Assembly (NCBI RefSeq): GCF_026151205.1
Contig: NC_087083.1
Location: forward strand, 14,624,280 to 14,688,279
DNA from: Bolinopsis microptera
Taxonomy: Eukaryota > Ctenophora > Tentaculata > Lobata > Bolinopsidae
Reading direction: 5' to 3'
DNA length: 64,000 bases
In this document: positions 51,201 through 57,800 of the stretch, piece by piece
How positions within the stretch are numbered: the stretch's first letter is position 1
How the letters are laid out: each line of letters opens with the position of its first letter
Notes under the pieces: generated by a model
The model's input: the letters and a program-made list of their open reading frames with translations, nothing else
What the model was told of the DNA's origin: nothing
Databases searched by the model: none
Position numbers and translations under genes: made by a program

Positions 51201-51893
51201 GTTAATCTAGTGACGGGTACGCGGCATCTGGGACATATTGTTAATCTACTGACGGGTACGTGGAACCTGGGACAAATTGTTAATCTACTGACGGGTACGC
51301 GGCATTTGGGACAAATTGTTAATCTACTGACGGGTACGCGGCATTTGGGACAAATTGTTAATCTACTGACGGGTACGCGCGGCACCTGGGACAAATTGTT
51401 AATCTAGTGACGGGTACGCGGCACATGGGACAAATTGTTAATCTAGTGACGGGTACGCGGAACCTGGGACAAATTGTTAATCTAGTGACGGGTGGGCACT
51501 CGGTAAAAAACCTCATTTTTATAACAAATGGATATAAGGATGCATTGTATCACGTGGTGACCCCCTAGTAGAGTTTCTGCGATACAGGGGGAGCCGCGCA
51601 CGCGTGCGCGGCGGGTCATACCACGTATGACAAAGGATGCATAGATTTCTAAGTAATTAATGGCTTGGCTGGTAACAACAGCACCGATGATCTTGAAGTT
51701 AGACTACAACTAAAGAGCATAGTAATATTGAAGGTAGACTACAACTAAAGATCATAGTAATATTGATTAACCAGGTAACCTGGTAACCAGGTAACCAGGT
51801 AACCAGGTAACCAGGTAATATTGCTGCTCACCTCCGTAGTTATTGTCAGGCTGGTAGGTGGGCATAGTACCGTGTCCAACAGTAAGTCCTGTA
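42046..51893 (-). CDS. Split gene: D8C-like domain, three Ig-like domains, C-terminal RING (5' incomplete)
   Basis: Thirteen minus-strand exons were placed by eye from GT-AG junctions, open frame and phase: 51,832-51,893 (cut), 50,016-50,195, 48,469-48,571, 48,146-48,214, 46,889-47,067, 46,611-46,775, 46,304-46,424, 45,203-45,335, 44,960-45,045, 44,664-44,769, 42,773-42,832, 42,523-42,611 and 42,046-42,233. Intron phases from the first junction are 1,1,0,0,0,1,2,0,2,0,0,1, and every exon fits them if four exons each carry one one-base error; one further in-frame TAA remains. Domain order is D8C-like, Ig-like x3, Arg/Gly-rich then acidic linker, RING. The RING predicts an E3 ubiquitin ligase; the Ig-like part would bind partners. 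The Ig and D8C-like domains lack the Cys needed for their usual disulphides and no signal peptide or membrane span is visible, so a cytosolic protein is inferred. I know of no family with this order. It could instead be two adjacent genes, with the split in the 1.8-kb intron at 42,833-44,663. Confidence 0.6.
42523..42611 (-). CDS. Exon: acidic linker before the RING
   Basis: The acceptor ATCATCAG precedes 42,611 and the donor is CCTG|GTTAGT at 42,522. The frame reads VSTQGDEEEELRDPDRVSN, then a Ser run. As written a TAG interrupts it; removing one G near 42,545 gives SLSSSSRDP and makes the exon length fit the phases on both sides. The sequence at its start (CAGGTAAGC) is also a perfect donor, so the boundary could be read in the opposite sense. 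Downstream (lower coordinates) 42,234-42,522 is an AT-rich intron with no further feature. Confidence 0.5.
42655..42788 (-). repeat. 31-bp minisatellite built on a 5' splice site (4 copies)
   Basis: Units begin at 42,655, 42,686, 42,717 and 42,748, and a fifth partial copy is the end of the exon itself at 42,779. On the minus strand each unit is ACCTGGTATAACA (exon end), then GTAAGATATG (donor), then GTTAACTTT. The unit nearest the exon at lower coordinates diverges (CTGGTTTGGACT). Confidence 0.85.
42773..42832 (-). CDS. Exon: short Gln/Gly-rich linker
   Basis: This 60-base exon lies between acceptor TATTTTCAG and donor AACA|GTAAGA and encodes SQPQRSNQWGDWGEQRPGIT, phase 0 on both sides. The donor is the first copy of a 31-bp minisatellite (42,655-42,788), each unit of which repeats the last 13 bases of the exon plus the donor. 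A homopolymer of six G lies in the middle and could hide an indel. Confidence 0.5.
42833..44663 (-). other. Large intron, 1.8 kb
   Basis: AT-rich sequence with no exon I can support. It holds a 16-bp tandem array (43,883-44,226). The frame at 44,198-44,386 on the plus strand has no supporting feature. If the D8C-Ig part and the RING part are separate genes, the boundary would be here. Confidence 0.5.
43883..44226. repeat. 16-bp tandem array (about 21 copies)
   Basis: The plus-strand unit is ATCAGTCTACATGACT, almost perfect, with one inserted G near 44,023. It lies inside an intron and, unlike several neighbours, I see no splice junction in or beside it. Confidence 0.95.
44664..44769 (-). CDS. 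Exon: end of third Ig-like domain plus Arg/Gly-rich tail
   Basis: Acceptor CCGTTTCAG precedes 44,769 and the donor CAT|GTAAAC follows 44,664. The frame set by the upstream exon reads R, VSVKFEVGGKKFNKSSE, RYCSTRRRGGGGRIRPCH, phase 2 in and 0 out. The first part is the F-G hairpin of the Ig-like fold (GTYRVSVKFEVGG across the junction). A different frame reads VIVQLEEEEEEES, which would also suit the end of an intracellular Ig domain, so a one-base error near 44,720 cannot be excluded. Confidence 0.6.
44960..45045 (-). CDS. Exon: third Ig-like domain, strands D to F
   Basis: Acceptor TACCCTCAG and donor ACAG|GTAGGT flank an 86-base exon reading LNGDRYSLSEDKTSLTI then TGVTAKEAGTY. SLTI-x6-EAGTY is the classic E-F strand signature of I-set Ig domains. 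The Cys normally two residues after Tyr is absent (YRV). Confidence 0.85.
45203..45335 (-). CDS. Exon: third Ig-like domain, strands A to C
   Basis: Acceptor TTATTGTGCAG precedes 45,335 and the donor AAGAAG|GTAATT follows 45,203. In the frame set by both neighbours it reads QWLLKLVRSSTQLKREEI, VTINVEINVVPTPAAD, KITWVKVPNKK. ITW is the core Trp of strand C; strand B (VTINVEI) lacks the usual Cys. Another frame of the first half reads VAVEAGKKFYTVKEGG, which looks Ig-like, but it would need two compensating errors. Confidence 0.7.
45340..46205 (-). repeat. 24-bp minisatellite abutting a 3' splice site (about 36 copies)
   Basis: On the minus strand each unit holds GTTAACTAAGCTGGTTATTCAG; read in parts, GTTAACTAAG resembles a branch point and GGTTATTCAG an acceptor. 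The last unit, at 45,335-45,360, is the real intron end GGTTATTGTGCAG of the exon at 45,203-45,335. Scattered one-base indels are present (for example near 45,609, 45,871 and 46,122). The open frame through part of it (LVIQLLTK repeats) is a by-product of a 24-base period. Confidence 0.9.
46304..46424 (-). CDS. Exon: second Ig-like domain, strands D to G
   Basis: Acceptor CTATTTTCAG and donor CA|GTGAGT flank a clean 121-base exon reading (E)MSDDKMLLNINNIADQNAG, VYAMFIPSTETSELV, EVILS. MLLNINNIADQNAGVYAM is an E-F strand signature; the Cys after Tyr is replaced by Met. Confidence 0.8.
46611..46775 (-). CDS. Exon: second Ig-like domain, strands A to C (frame errors)
   Basis: Acceptor CTCTGTTCAG and donor ATAG|GTACAC. 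The frame starts TERPRVSLKCTHAKYGEL, AVVNCTPQLGE; adding one A in the AAA run near 46,683 continues it as KISIPARVEWTS and, after an in-frame TAA, SVKLPADGLSNI. VNC and VEW are strands B and C. The TAA sits in AGTTAAACC, which partly repeats the following CGGTTAAAC, so a small duplication or a base error is likely. Phase 0 in and 1 out fit the neighbours only with the one-base insertion. Confidence 0.65.
   Translation of the reverse strand, partial: TERPRVSLKCTHAKYGELAVVNCTPQLGERFRFQRGWSGPVKPRLNCLLTVSVT
46889..47067 (-). CDS. Exon: first Ig-like domain, strands C to G
   Basis: Acceptor ACAATTTCTAG and donor ATA|GTGAGT. The exon has 179 bases; one extra A in the AAA run near 47,017 makes 180 bases and 60 open codons: GHPNSRMEWLQRSVHK, RLTARGLNQGRVLVREN, IPGAETAGDYYAYHS, TQWSRTWHTVNI. 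MEW is strand C; RVLVRENIPGAETAGDYYAY is strands E-F, again without the Cys. The exact 60-codon fit and the phase match on both sides support the correction. Confidence 0.75.
47096..47595. repeat. 23-bp minisatellite in an intron (about 22 copies)
   Basis: The plus-strand unit contains GTGTTAACTTTAGTGTGGTCACA with variants (GTCGACACA, GTGGACACA). It ends about 30 bases before the acceptor of the exon at 46,889-47,067 but I do not see the splice site itself inside the unit. Units vary more than in neighbouring arrays. Confidence 0.9.
47668..48150 (-). repeat. 8-bp array of consensus 5' splice sites (about 60 copies)
   Basis: The minus-strand unit is AACCAGGT, so the array reads CAG|GTAACC over and over. 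Its first copy at 48,141-48,150 is the real donor ATCAACCAG|GTAACC of the exon at 48,146-48,214. Every unit is a near-consensus animal donor (CAG|GTAA). The YLVTWLPG open frame read through it is a by-product of the repeat. Confidence 0.95.
48146..48214 (-). CDS. Exon: start of first Ig-like domain
   Basis: Acceptor TGGATTCCAG, donor CAG|GTAACC; 69 bases, 23 codons, phase 0 both sides: MMAEKPPAPHYSCGAKRAAY then INQ. HYSC probably is strand B with its Cys, paired with MEW of the next exon. Confidence 0.65.
48358..48468 (-). repeat. 8-bp array starting at a 5' splice site (about 14 copies)
   Basis: The minus-strand unit is GTAACACT (variant GTAATACT). The first unit is the donor itself: AACAAGG|GTAACACT at 48,461-48,475, end of the exon at 48,469-48,571. 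Confidence 0.9.
48469..48571 (-). CDS. Exon between D8C-like and Ig-like regions (frame error)
   Basis: Acceptor TCCCTGGCAG, donor AACAAGG|GTAACA, 103 bases. The phase from the upstream exon gives DTDVCLHANTHYQRMG; one extra G in the GGG run near 48,525 would continue as RNQFTCPSHKTTYTPTTTR and meet the next exon in phase 0. A third frame (TIRGWEEPVYVSESQDDL) is also open and looks protein-like, so the reading is not settled. Confidence 0.5.
48804..50070 (-). repeat. 75-bp tandem array of exon end plus donor (17 copies)
   Basis: Copies recur every 75 bases from 48,821 to 50,017 (16 steps). On the minus strand each unit begins CACTACGTATACTGG and ends GTGGAGTGTTG|GTACGTTATCTTAATTAG: it holds the last 50-odd bases of the exon at 50,016-50,195, its donor, and about 20 intron bases. 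The highest-coordinate unit is the exon end itself. Each unit has an in-frame TAA just after the donor. Isolated one-base indels (for example near 49,028, 49,274 and 49,327) give the local error rate. Confidence 0.95.
50016..50195 (-). CDS. Exon A: D8C-like domain (uromodulin/OIT3 type), Cys-depleted
   Basis: Acceptor TTTGTTCCAG and donor GTTG|GTACGT flank exactly 180 bases, phase 1 both sides, all open. It reads GAYPSWMEGDLPAPEDGEV, ERTAKFGSTTHVIKIRV, KDCGEHYVYWLQPTPNYHYV, WSV. With the preceding exon (TMPTYQPDNNYGG) this follows the D8C pattern of uromodulin, GP2 and OIT3: MPT, Trp-x-x-Gly-x-x-Pro, Gly-x-Val-x-Arg-x-Ala, then an I-x-V-K-x-C strand, YVY-x-L-x-PT and a final aromatic strand. 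Only the Cys of VKDC remains; the other conserved Cys are Gln, Lys, Tyr or Ser. D8C domains are normally extracellular and disulphide-bonded, so this copy is unusual. Confidence 0.7.
50179..51493 (-). repeat. 39-bp minisatellite straddling a 3' splice site, interrupted by a transposon (about 18 copies)
   Basis: Period 39 (for example CTGGGAC on the plus strand at 51,072 and 51,111). On the minus strand each unit is TTAACAATTTGTCCCAG|GTGCCGCGTACCCGTC; the real acceptor and exon A start is TTTGTTCCAG|GTGGAGCGTACCCGTC. So the unit holds the intron end, the AG and the first 16 or so exon bases. The array is split by the element at 50,324-50,919. Because 39 is a multiple of three, both strands show long open frames here; I regard them as non-coding. 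Confidence 0.9.
50324..50919. mobile_element. Non-autonomous hAT-like element (MITE), 596 bp
   Basis: It interrupts the 39-bp array cleanly: GACATATT precedes it (50,317-50,324) and GACATATT follows it (50,920-50,927), a 7-8 bp target duplication shared with the array sequence. Ends are TAGGTAGTGCGCCAT on the left and, in reverse complement, TAGGAGGTGCACGAT on the right, imperfect inverted termini of the TAGG/GGTGC kind seen in hAT elements. There is no transposase frame. Inside is a perfect 13-base inverted repeat, GTCCGAAAAATTT at 50,493 and its complement at 50,596. The interior is AT-rich and unlike the rest of the window. Confidence 0.65.
51494..51831 (-). other. Intron remainder with a short duplication and donor-like repeats
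   Basis: It contains a 20-base perfect palindrome (51,593-51,612), a 36-base direct duplication around TAGACTACAACTAAAG (51,692 and 51,728), and about five copies of CAGGTAAC on the plus strand (51,770-51,817), the same 8-mer as at 47,668-48,150 but in the opposite orientation. Confidence 0.6.
51593..51612. repeat. Perfect 20-bp GC palindrome
   Basis: GCCGCGCACGCGTGCGCGGC is its own reverse complement, an isolated GC-rich island in AT-rich intron sequence. Confidence 0.8.
51832..51893 (-). CDS. Exon upstream of exon A, cut by the array junction
   Basis: Donor TACGGAG|GTGAGC. The frame required by exon A reads TGLTVGHGTMPTYQPDNNYG, phase 1 out, giving NNYGGGAYPSW across the junction. MPTY fits the start of the D8C-like domain. 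At about 51,893 the sequence changes to the 696-bp array in a frame that does not continue this one, so the exon's 5' part is missing. Confidence 0.6.
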
Positions 51894-54800
51894 CATCACT
51901 CGGCTCACAATGTCCATCGCTAGCGACAGTGTCTCCCTGTCCAAGGGAAGTGGAGCTCCCTAGTGATTCAGGTAATGGCTGATCTGCACCGATTTGCGTG
52001 CCGGGACACCTTGCTGTCAGCGAAATAGAGTGGTGCTGTCACCTGGAGCAGGTGAATGAACGTGGTGACTTCGTCGAGGTAGCTATACTACTTCTTCTGA
52101 CATGTGCCGACCAACCGTCAATGTCTTTATCGAAAACTTTCCGCAGGCTCGCCAATCTACGGTGAAAATGACAGGGATCGGACACAACTCGGGGGAGCAA
52201 GGACCCCTGATCCGTCTACATCGCGACCTTTACATCAGAGAAGGAAATGAGAGTGTCAGCATCCTTGCCCTGCAAAGGATCAGACTCAGCGAAGTCAGTT
52301 TTTATCCGTGCTGCTAGCTGGAGAACGTCCGATGGAAAACTCCTGTGCGGTGCTCCGAAATGGCTGGAAGGACTTGTGCTCTTTTGTTCGTGGTTGTTTG
52401 GATGACGATGATGATGGAGTGGGTTCTCGTATGACTGGAACACGAAGGAATCGCCTTATCACAGCTGGACGTACTTGAACCTAGAAGTAGAATCGTCGGA
52501 TGACGACGAAAAGGTGATGTGGTTGACCAGGACGAGGTTGATCTCGACAGGCCAGACAACGTAGTCGGTGAAGTACTTGTACTTGCCGTATATCCATACA
52601 CTCGGCTCAATAAGGTTCCATCGCCTAGCGGACAGTGAACTCCCTGTCCAGGAAAGTGGAGTCCCCTAGTGATCAAGGGTAATTGGTGATTCTGCCGCCG
52701 ATGCGTGCCGGACACTCTTGCTGTCCAGCGAAAATAGAGCTGGTGCTGTCACCTGGAGCATGTGCTTGAACGTTGGTTGACCTTCACGAGGAGCATCACC
52801 GCTTCTTCAGAATGTGCACGACCAACAGATACAATGTCTTTATCGAACTTTCCCGCAGGCTCGCCAATCTCTGTGAAAATGACAGGATCGGACACAACTC
52901 GGGGAGCACGGACCACCTGATCGTATTCTCAGGTCCTTTACATCAGAGAAGGAAACTGAAGAGTGTCTGCATCCTTGCCTGCCAAAGGGATCAGACTCAG
53001 CGATGTCAGTTTTATCCGTGCTGCTAGCTGGTGAACGTCAGATGAAACTCCTGTGCCGGGTCTCCGAATTAAAATGATGGCTGGAGGACTTGTGCTCTTT
53101 GTCGTGGCTTGTAGATGCGGATGATGGAGTGGGTTCTCGTATGACAGGAACCGAGGAATGCATTTCATGCTGGACGAATTGAACTAGAAGTAGAAATCGT
53201 CCGGATGACGACGAAAAAAAGGATGATGTGGTTGACCAGGACGGGATGATTTATCGACAGGCCAGACAACGTGTCGGTGACCGTACTTGTACTTGCCTTA
53301 TATCCATCACTCGGCTCACTAATGTCTCCATCGCCTAGCGACAGTGACTTCCCTGTCCAAGGAAGTGGAGTCCCCTAGTGATTCAAGGTAATGGCTTATT
53401 CTGCGACGATGCGGCGGACACTCTTGCTGTCCAGCGAAATAGAGCCGGTGCTGTCTCCTGGAGCAGGTGATTGAACGTGGTGACATTCGTCGAGGTAGAT
53501 CACTCTTCTTCCTGCATGTGCCGACCAACCAGACAATGTCTTTATCGAAAATTTCCGCAGGGGATCGCAATCTCGGTGTGCAAATTGACAGGATCGGACA
53601 CAACTCGGGGAGCACGGACCACCTGATCGTCTTCATCCGGATCATTTACATCAGAGAAGGAACTGAGCGTGAGTCAGCATCCATTTGCCCTGCATAAGGA
53701 TCAGACTCAGCGGAAGTCAGTTTTATCCGTTGCTGCCTAGCTGGAGAACGTCAGATGAAATCTTGCCGGTCTCCGAATATGGTGGAGGGACTTGTGCTCT
53801 TTGTGTGGTTGTTGATGACGATGATGAGGAGTGGGTACTCGATAAGACTGGAACCGACGGAATTCTTATCACAGCTGGACGAACTAGAACTAGAAGTAGA
53901 AATCGTCGGATGACGACGAAAAGGATGTGTGGTTGACCAGGACGAGGATGATCTCGACAGGCAGACAAAGTGTCGGTTGACGTACTTGTACTTGCCTTAT
54001 ATCCCTCACTCGGCTCATCTCATGTTCCATCGCTAGGCGACAGTTAGGACTCCCTGTCCATGGATAGTGGATCCCCTAGTGATTCAAGGTAATGGCTGAT
54101 TCTGCCGTCCGATGCGTGCCGGACACTCTTGCTGTACAGAGAAAATCGAGCGTGTGCTGTCACTGGAGCAGGTGATTGATCGTCTGGTGACCTCGTCGAG
54201 GTAGATCACCTCTTCTTCTGCATGTGCCGACCAACCAGACAATGTCTTTATTCCGAATTGTCCGCAGGCTCGCCAACTCGGTGAAAATGACAGGACTCGG
54301 GACACAATCGGGGAGCACGGACCACCTGATCGTATTCATCCGATCCTTTACATCAGAGAAGCGAAACTGAGGAGTGTCAGCATCCTTGCCCTGCAAAGAT
54401 CAGACTCAGCGAATTCAGTTTTATCCGTGCTGCTAGCTGGAGAACGTCCAGATGAAATCCTGTGCCGGTCGGTCTCCGAAATGGCTGGAGGACTTGTGCC
54501 TCTTTGTCGTGGTTGTTGATGACGATGATGTGGAGTGGGTTCTTCGTATGACAGGAACCCGAGGAATGCCTTACACTGATGGACGAACTTGAACCTAGAA
54601 GTCTAGAATCGTCGGATGACGACGAAAAGGATGATGTGTTTGACCAGGGACGAGGATTGATCTGACAGGCCAGACAAACGTCGTCGGTGACGACTTGTAT
54701 TGCCTTATATCCATCACTCGGGGCTCACTAATGTCTCCATGCTAGCGACAGTGACTACCCTGTACATGGGAAGTGGAGTAACCTAGTCATTCAGGAAATG

Positions 54801-57800
54801 GCTGATTCTGCCGTACGAATGTCGTGCGGACACTCTTTGCTGTCCAGCGAAATAGAGAAGATGGTGCTGTCACTGGAAAGGTGTGATTGAACGTGGTGAC
54901 CTTAGTCGAGGGTAGAATCACCTCTTCTTCAGCATGTGCCGATCCAACCAGCAATGTCTTTATCGAACTTTACGCAGGGCTCGCCAATCTCGGTGAAAAT
55001 GACAGAGATCGGGACACAACTCGGGGGAGCACGGACCACCTGATCGTCTTCATCCGGAACCTTTAATCAGAGAAGGAAAACTGAGAGTGTCAGCATCCTT
55101 GCCACTGCAAAGGATCAGATCAGCGAAGTCAGTTTTATCCGTGCTGCTAGCTGGGAGAAGTCCAGATGAAATCCTGTGCCGAGTCACCGAAATGGCTGGA
55201 GGACTTGTGCTCTTTGTCGAGGTTCTGTTGATGGACGATGATGATGGAGTGGTTCGTATGAACTCGGAACCGAAGGAATCGGCCCCCCCCCCCCCCCCCC
55301 CCCCCCCCCCTTATCATGCTGGACGACTTGAACTAGAAGTAGAATCGTCGGATGACGCCGAAAGGATGATGTGGTTGACCAGGAGAGGATGTTCTCGACA
55401 GGGCCAGACAAGCGTGGCGGTGACGTACTTGTACTTGATTATATCTCAACACTCGGCTCACTAATGTCTCCATCGCTAGCGACAGTGACTACCTGTCCAA
55501 GGAAGTGGAGTCCCATAGTGGATTCAAGCGTAATGCTCGATTTGCCGACCGATGCGTGCGGACATCTTGCTGTCCGCGGAAATAGAGCTGGTGCTGTCAC
55601 CTGGAGCCAGGTGATTGAAACGTGGTGACTTCGTGAGGTAGATCACCTCTTCTTCTGCAGGGACGACCAACCAGCAATGTCTTTTTAAAAAATTTCCGAA
55701 AATAAAACTTTTCCGCAGGCTCGCCATCTCGTGAAAAATGAAAGGATCGGACACAACTCGGGGAGCACGGACCACCGTTCGTCTTCATCCGTGATCCTTT
55801 ACATCAGAGAAGGAACTGAGAGTGCAGCATCCTTGCCCTGCAAAGGATCGGGACTCAGCGAAGGTCAGTTTTATCCGTGCTGCTGCTGGGAGAACGTTCA
55901 GATGAAACTCCTTTGCCGGTCTCCGAATGGCTGGAGGTCTTGTGCTCTTTGTCGTGGTTGTTGATGACGATGAGATTGGAGTGGGTTCTCGTATTGACTG
56001 GAACCGAAGGAATCGCCTTTTCACTGCTGGAGAACTAGAACTAGAAGTAGAATCGTCGGATGACGACGAAAAGGATGATGTGGTTTGACCAGGACGAGGA
56101 TGATCTTGACAGGGCCAGACAAACGTGGTCGGTGGACGTACTTGTACTTGCCTTATATCCTCACTCGGCTCACTAAAGTCCTCCATCGCCTAGGCGACAG
56201 TGATCCCTGTCAAGGAAGTGGAGTAGTCCCTCCAAGTGATCAAGGTAATGGATGATTCTGCCGACGATGCGTGCCGGACATCTTGATGTCCACGCGAAAT
56301 AGAAGGGGTGCTGTCACTGGAGCAGGTGATTGACGTGGTGACCTTCGTCGAGGTAGATCACCATTCTTCTGCATGTGCCGACCAACCAGACAATGTCTTT
56401 ATAGAACTTTCCGATGGCTCGCCACTATCGGTGAAAATGGACTGGATCGGACACAAATCGGGGAGCCAGGACCCACCTGATAGTCTTCATCCGGATCTTT
56501 ACATCAGAGAAGGAACTGAGAGTGTCAGCTTCCTTGCCCTGCAAAGATCAGACTCAGCGATGTCAGTTTTATCCCGTGCTGCCTGCTCGCTGGAGAACGT
56601 CCAGATGAAAAAATCCTGTGCCGGTCTCCGAAATGGCTGGAGGACTTGTGCTCTTTGTCTTGGTTGTGATGACGTGATGATGGAGTGGGTTCTCGTATGA
56701 TGGAACCGAAGGAATCGCCACCTTTCACTTGCTGGACGAATAGAACTAGAAGTAGATCTTTATCGTCGGATGACGACGAAAAGGATAGATGTGGTTGACC
56801 CAGGACGAGGATGATCTCGAAAGGCCAGGACTAACCTGTCGGTGACGTACTTGTACTTGCCTTATATCATCAATCGGCTCACTATGTCTCCATCGCCTAG
56901 CGACAGTGACTCCCTGTCCCAAGGAAGTGGGAGTCCCTAGTGAATCATGGTTATGGCTGATTCTGCCGACCGATGCTCATGACGGACACTCTTGCTGTCC
57001 AGCGAATAGAAAGCTGGTTGCTGTCACCTGAGCAGGTGAATGAAAAGTGGTGACCTTCGTCGAGGTAGATCACCTCTTCTTCTGCATGGATGCCGACCAA
57101 CCAGACAATGTCTTTATCGAACTTTCCGCAGGCTCGCCATCTCGGTGTGAAAAAGAGGATCGAAACACTGGGGAGCACGACCACCGATCGTCTTCTCCGG
57201 ATCTTTACATCTGAGAAGGAACTTGAGGTGTCAGCATCCTTCCCTTGCAAAGATCAGCTCAGCGAGTCAGTTTATCGTTGCTGCTAGCTGGAGTACGCCT
57301 TCCAGATGAAAAAACTTGTGCCGGTCTCCGAATGGCTGGAGGGACTTGTGCTCTTTGTCGTGGTGTTGATGACGATGATGATGGAGGTGGGTTCTCGTAT
57401 GACTGGAACCGAAGGAATCGCCTTATCACTGCTGGACGGAACTTGAACTACGAAGTAGAATCGTCGGTTGACGACGAAAAGGATGATGTGGTTGACCAGG
57501 ACGAGGTTGATCTGACAGGCAGGACAAACGTGTCGGTGACGTACTTGTATGGCCTTATATCCATCACTCGGTCTCAATAATGTCTCCATCGCCTCGCGGA
57601 CAGTGATCCCTGTCCAAGGAGTGGTGTCCCCTAGTGATTCAACGGTAATGGCTGATTCTGCCGACCGATGCGTGCCGGACACTCTTGCTGCTCAGCGAAA
57701 TAGAGCTGGTGCTGTCACCTGGAGCAGGTATTAACGTAGGTGACCTGCGTCGAGGTCTGATCACCTCCTTATTCTGCATGTGCGACCAACCAGACAATGG

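Noticed and set aside
50865-51407. Overlapping 160-180 codon frames on both strands (HLGQIVNLLTG; RLTICPRCRVPV)
   Set aside because: A 39-base period lacking stops opens both strands; flanking exons show this is intron, and the frames run into the transposon-like insert.
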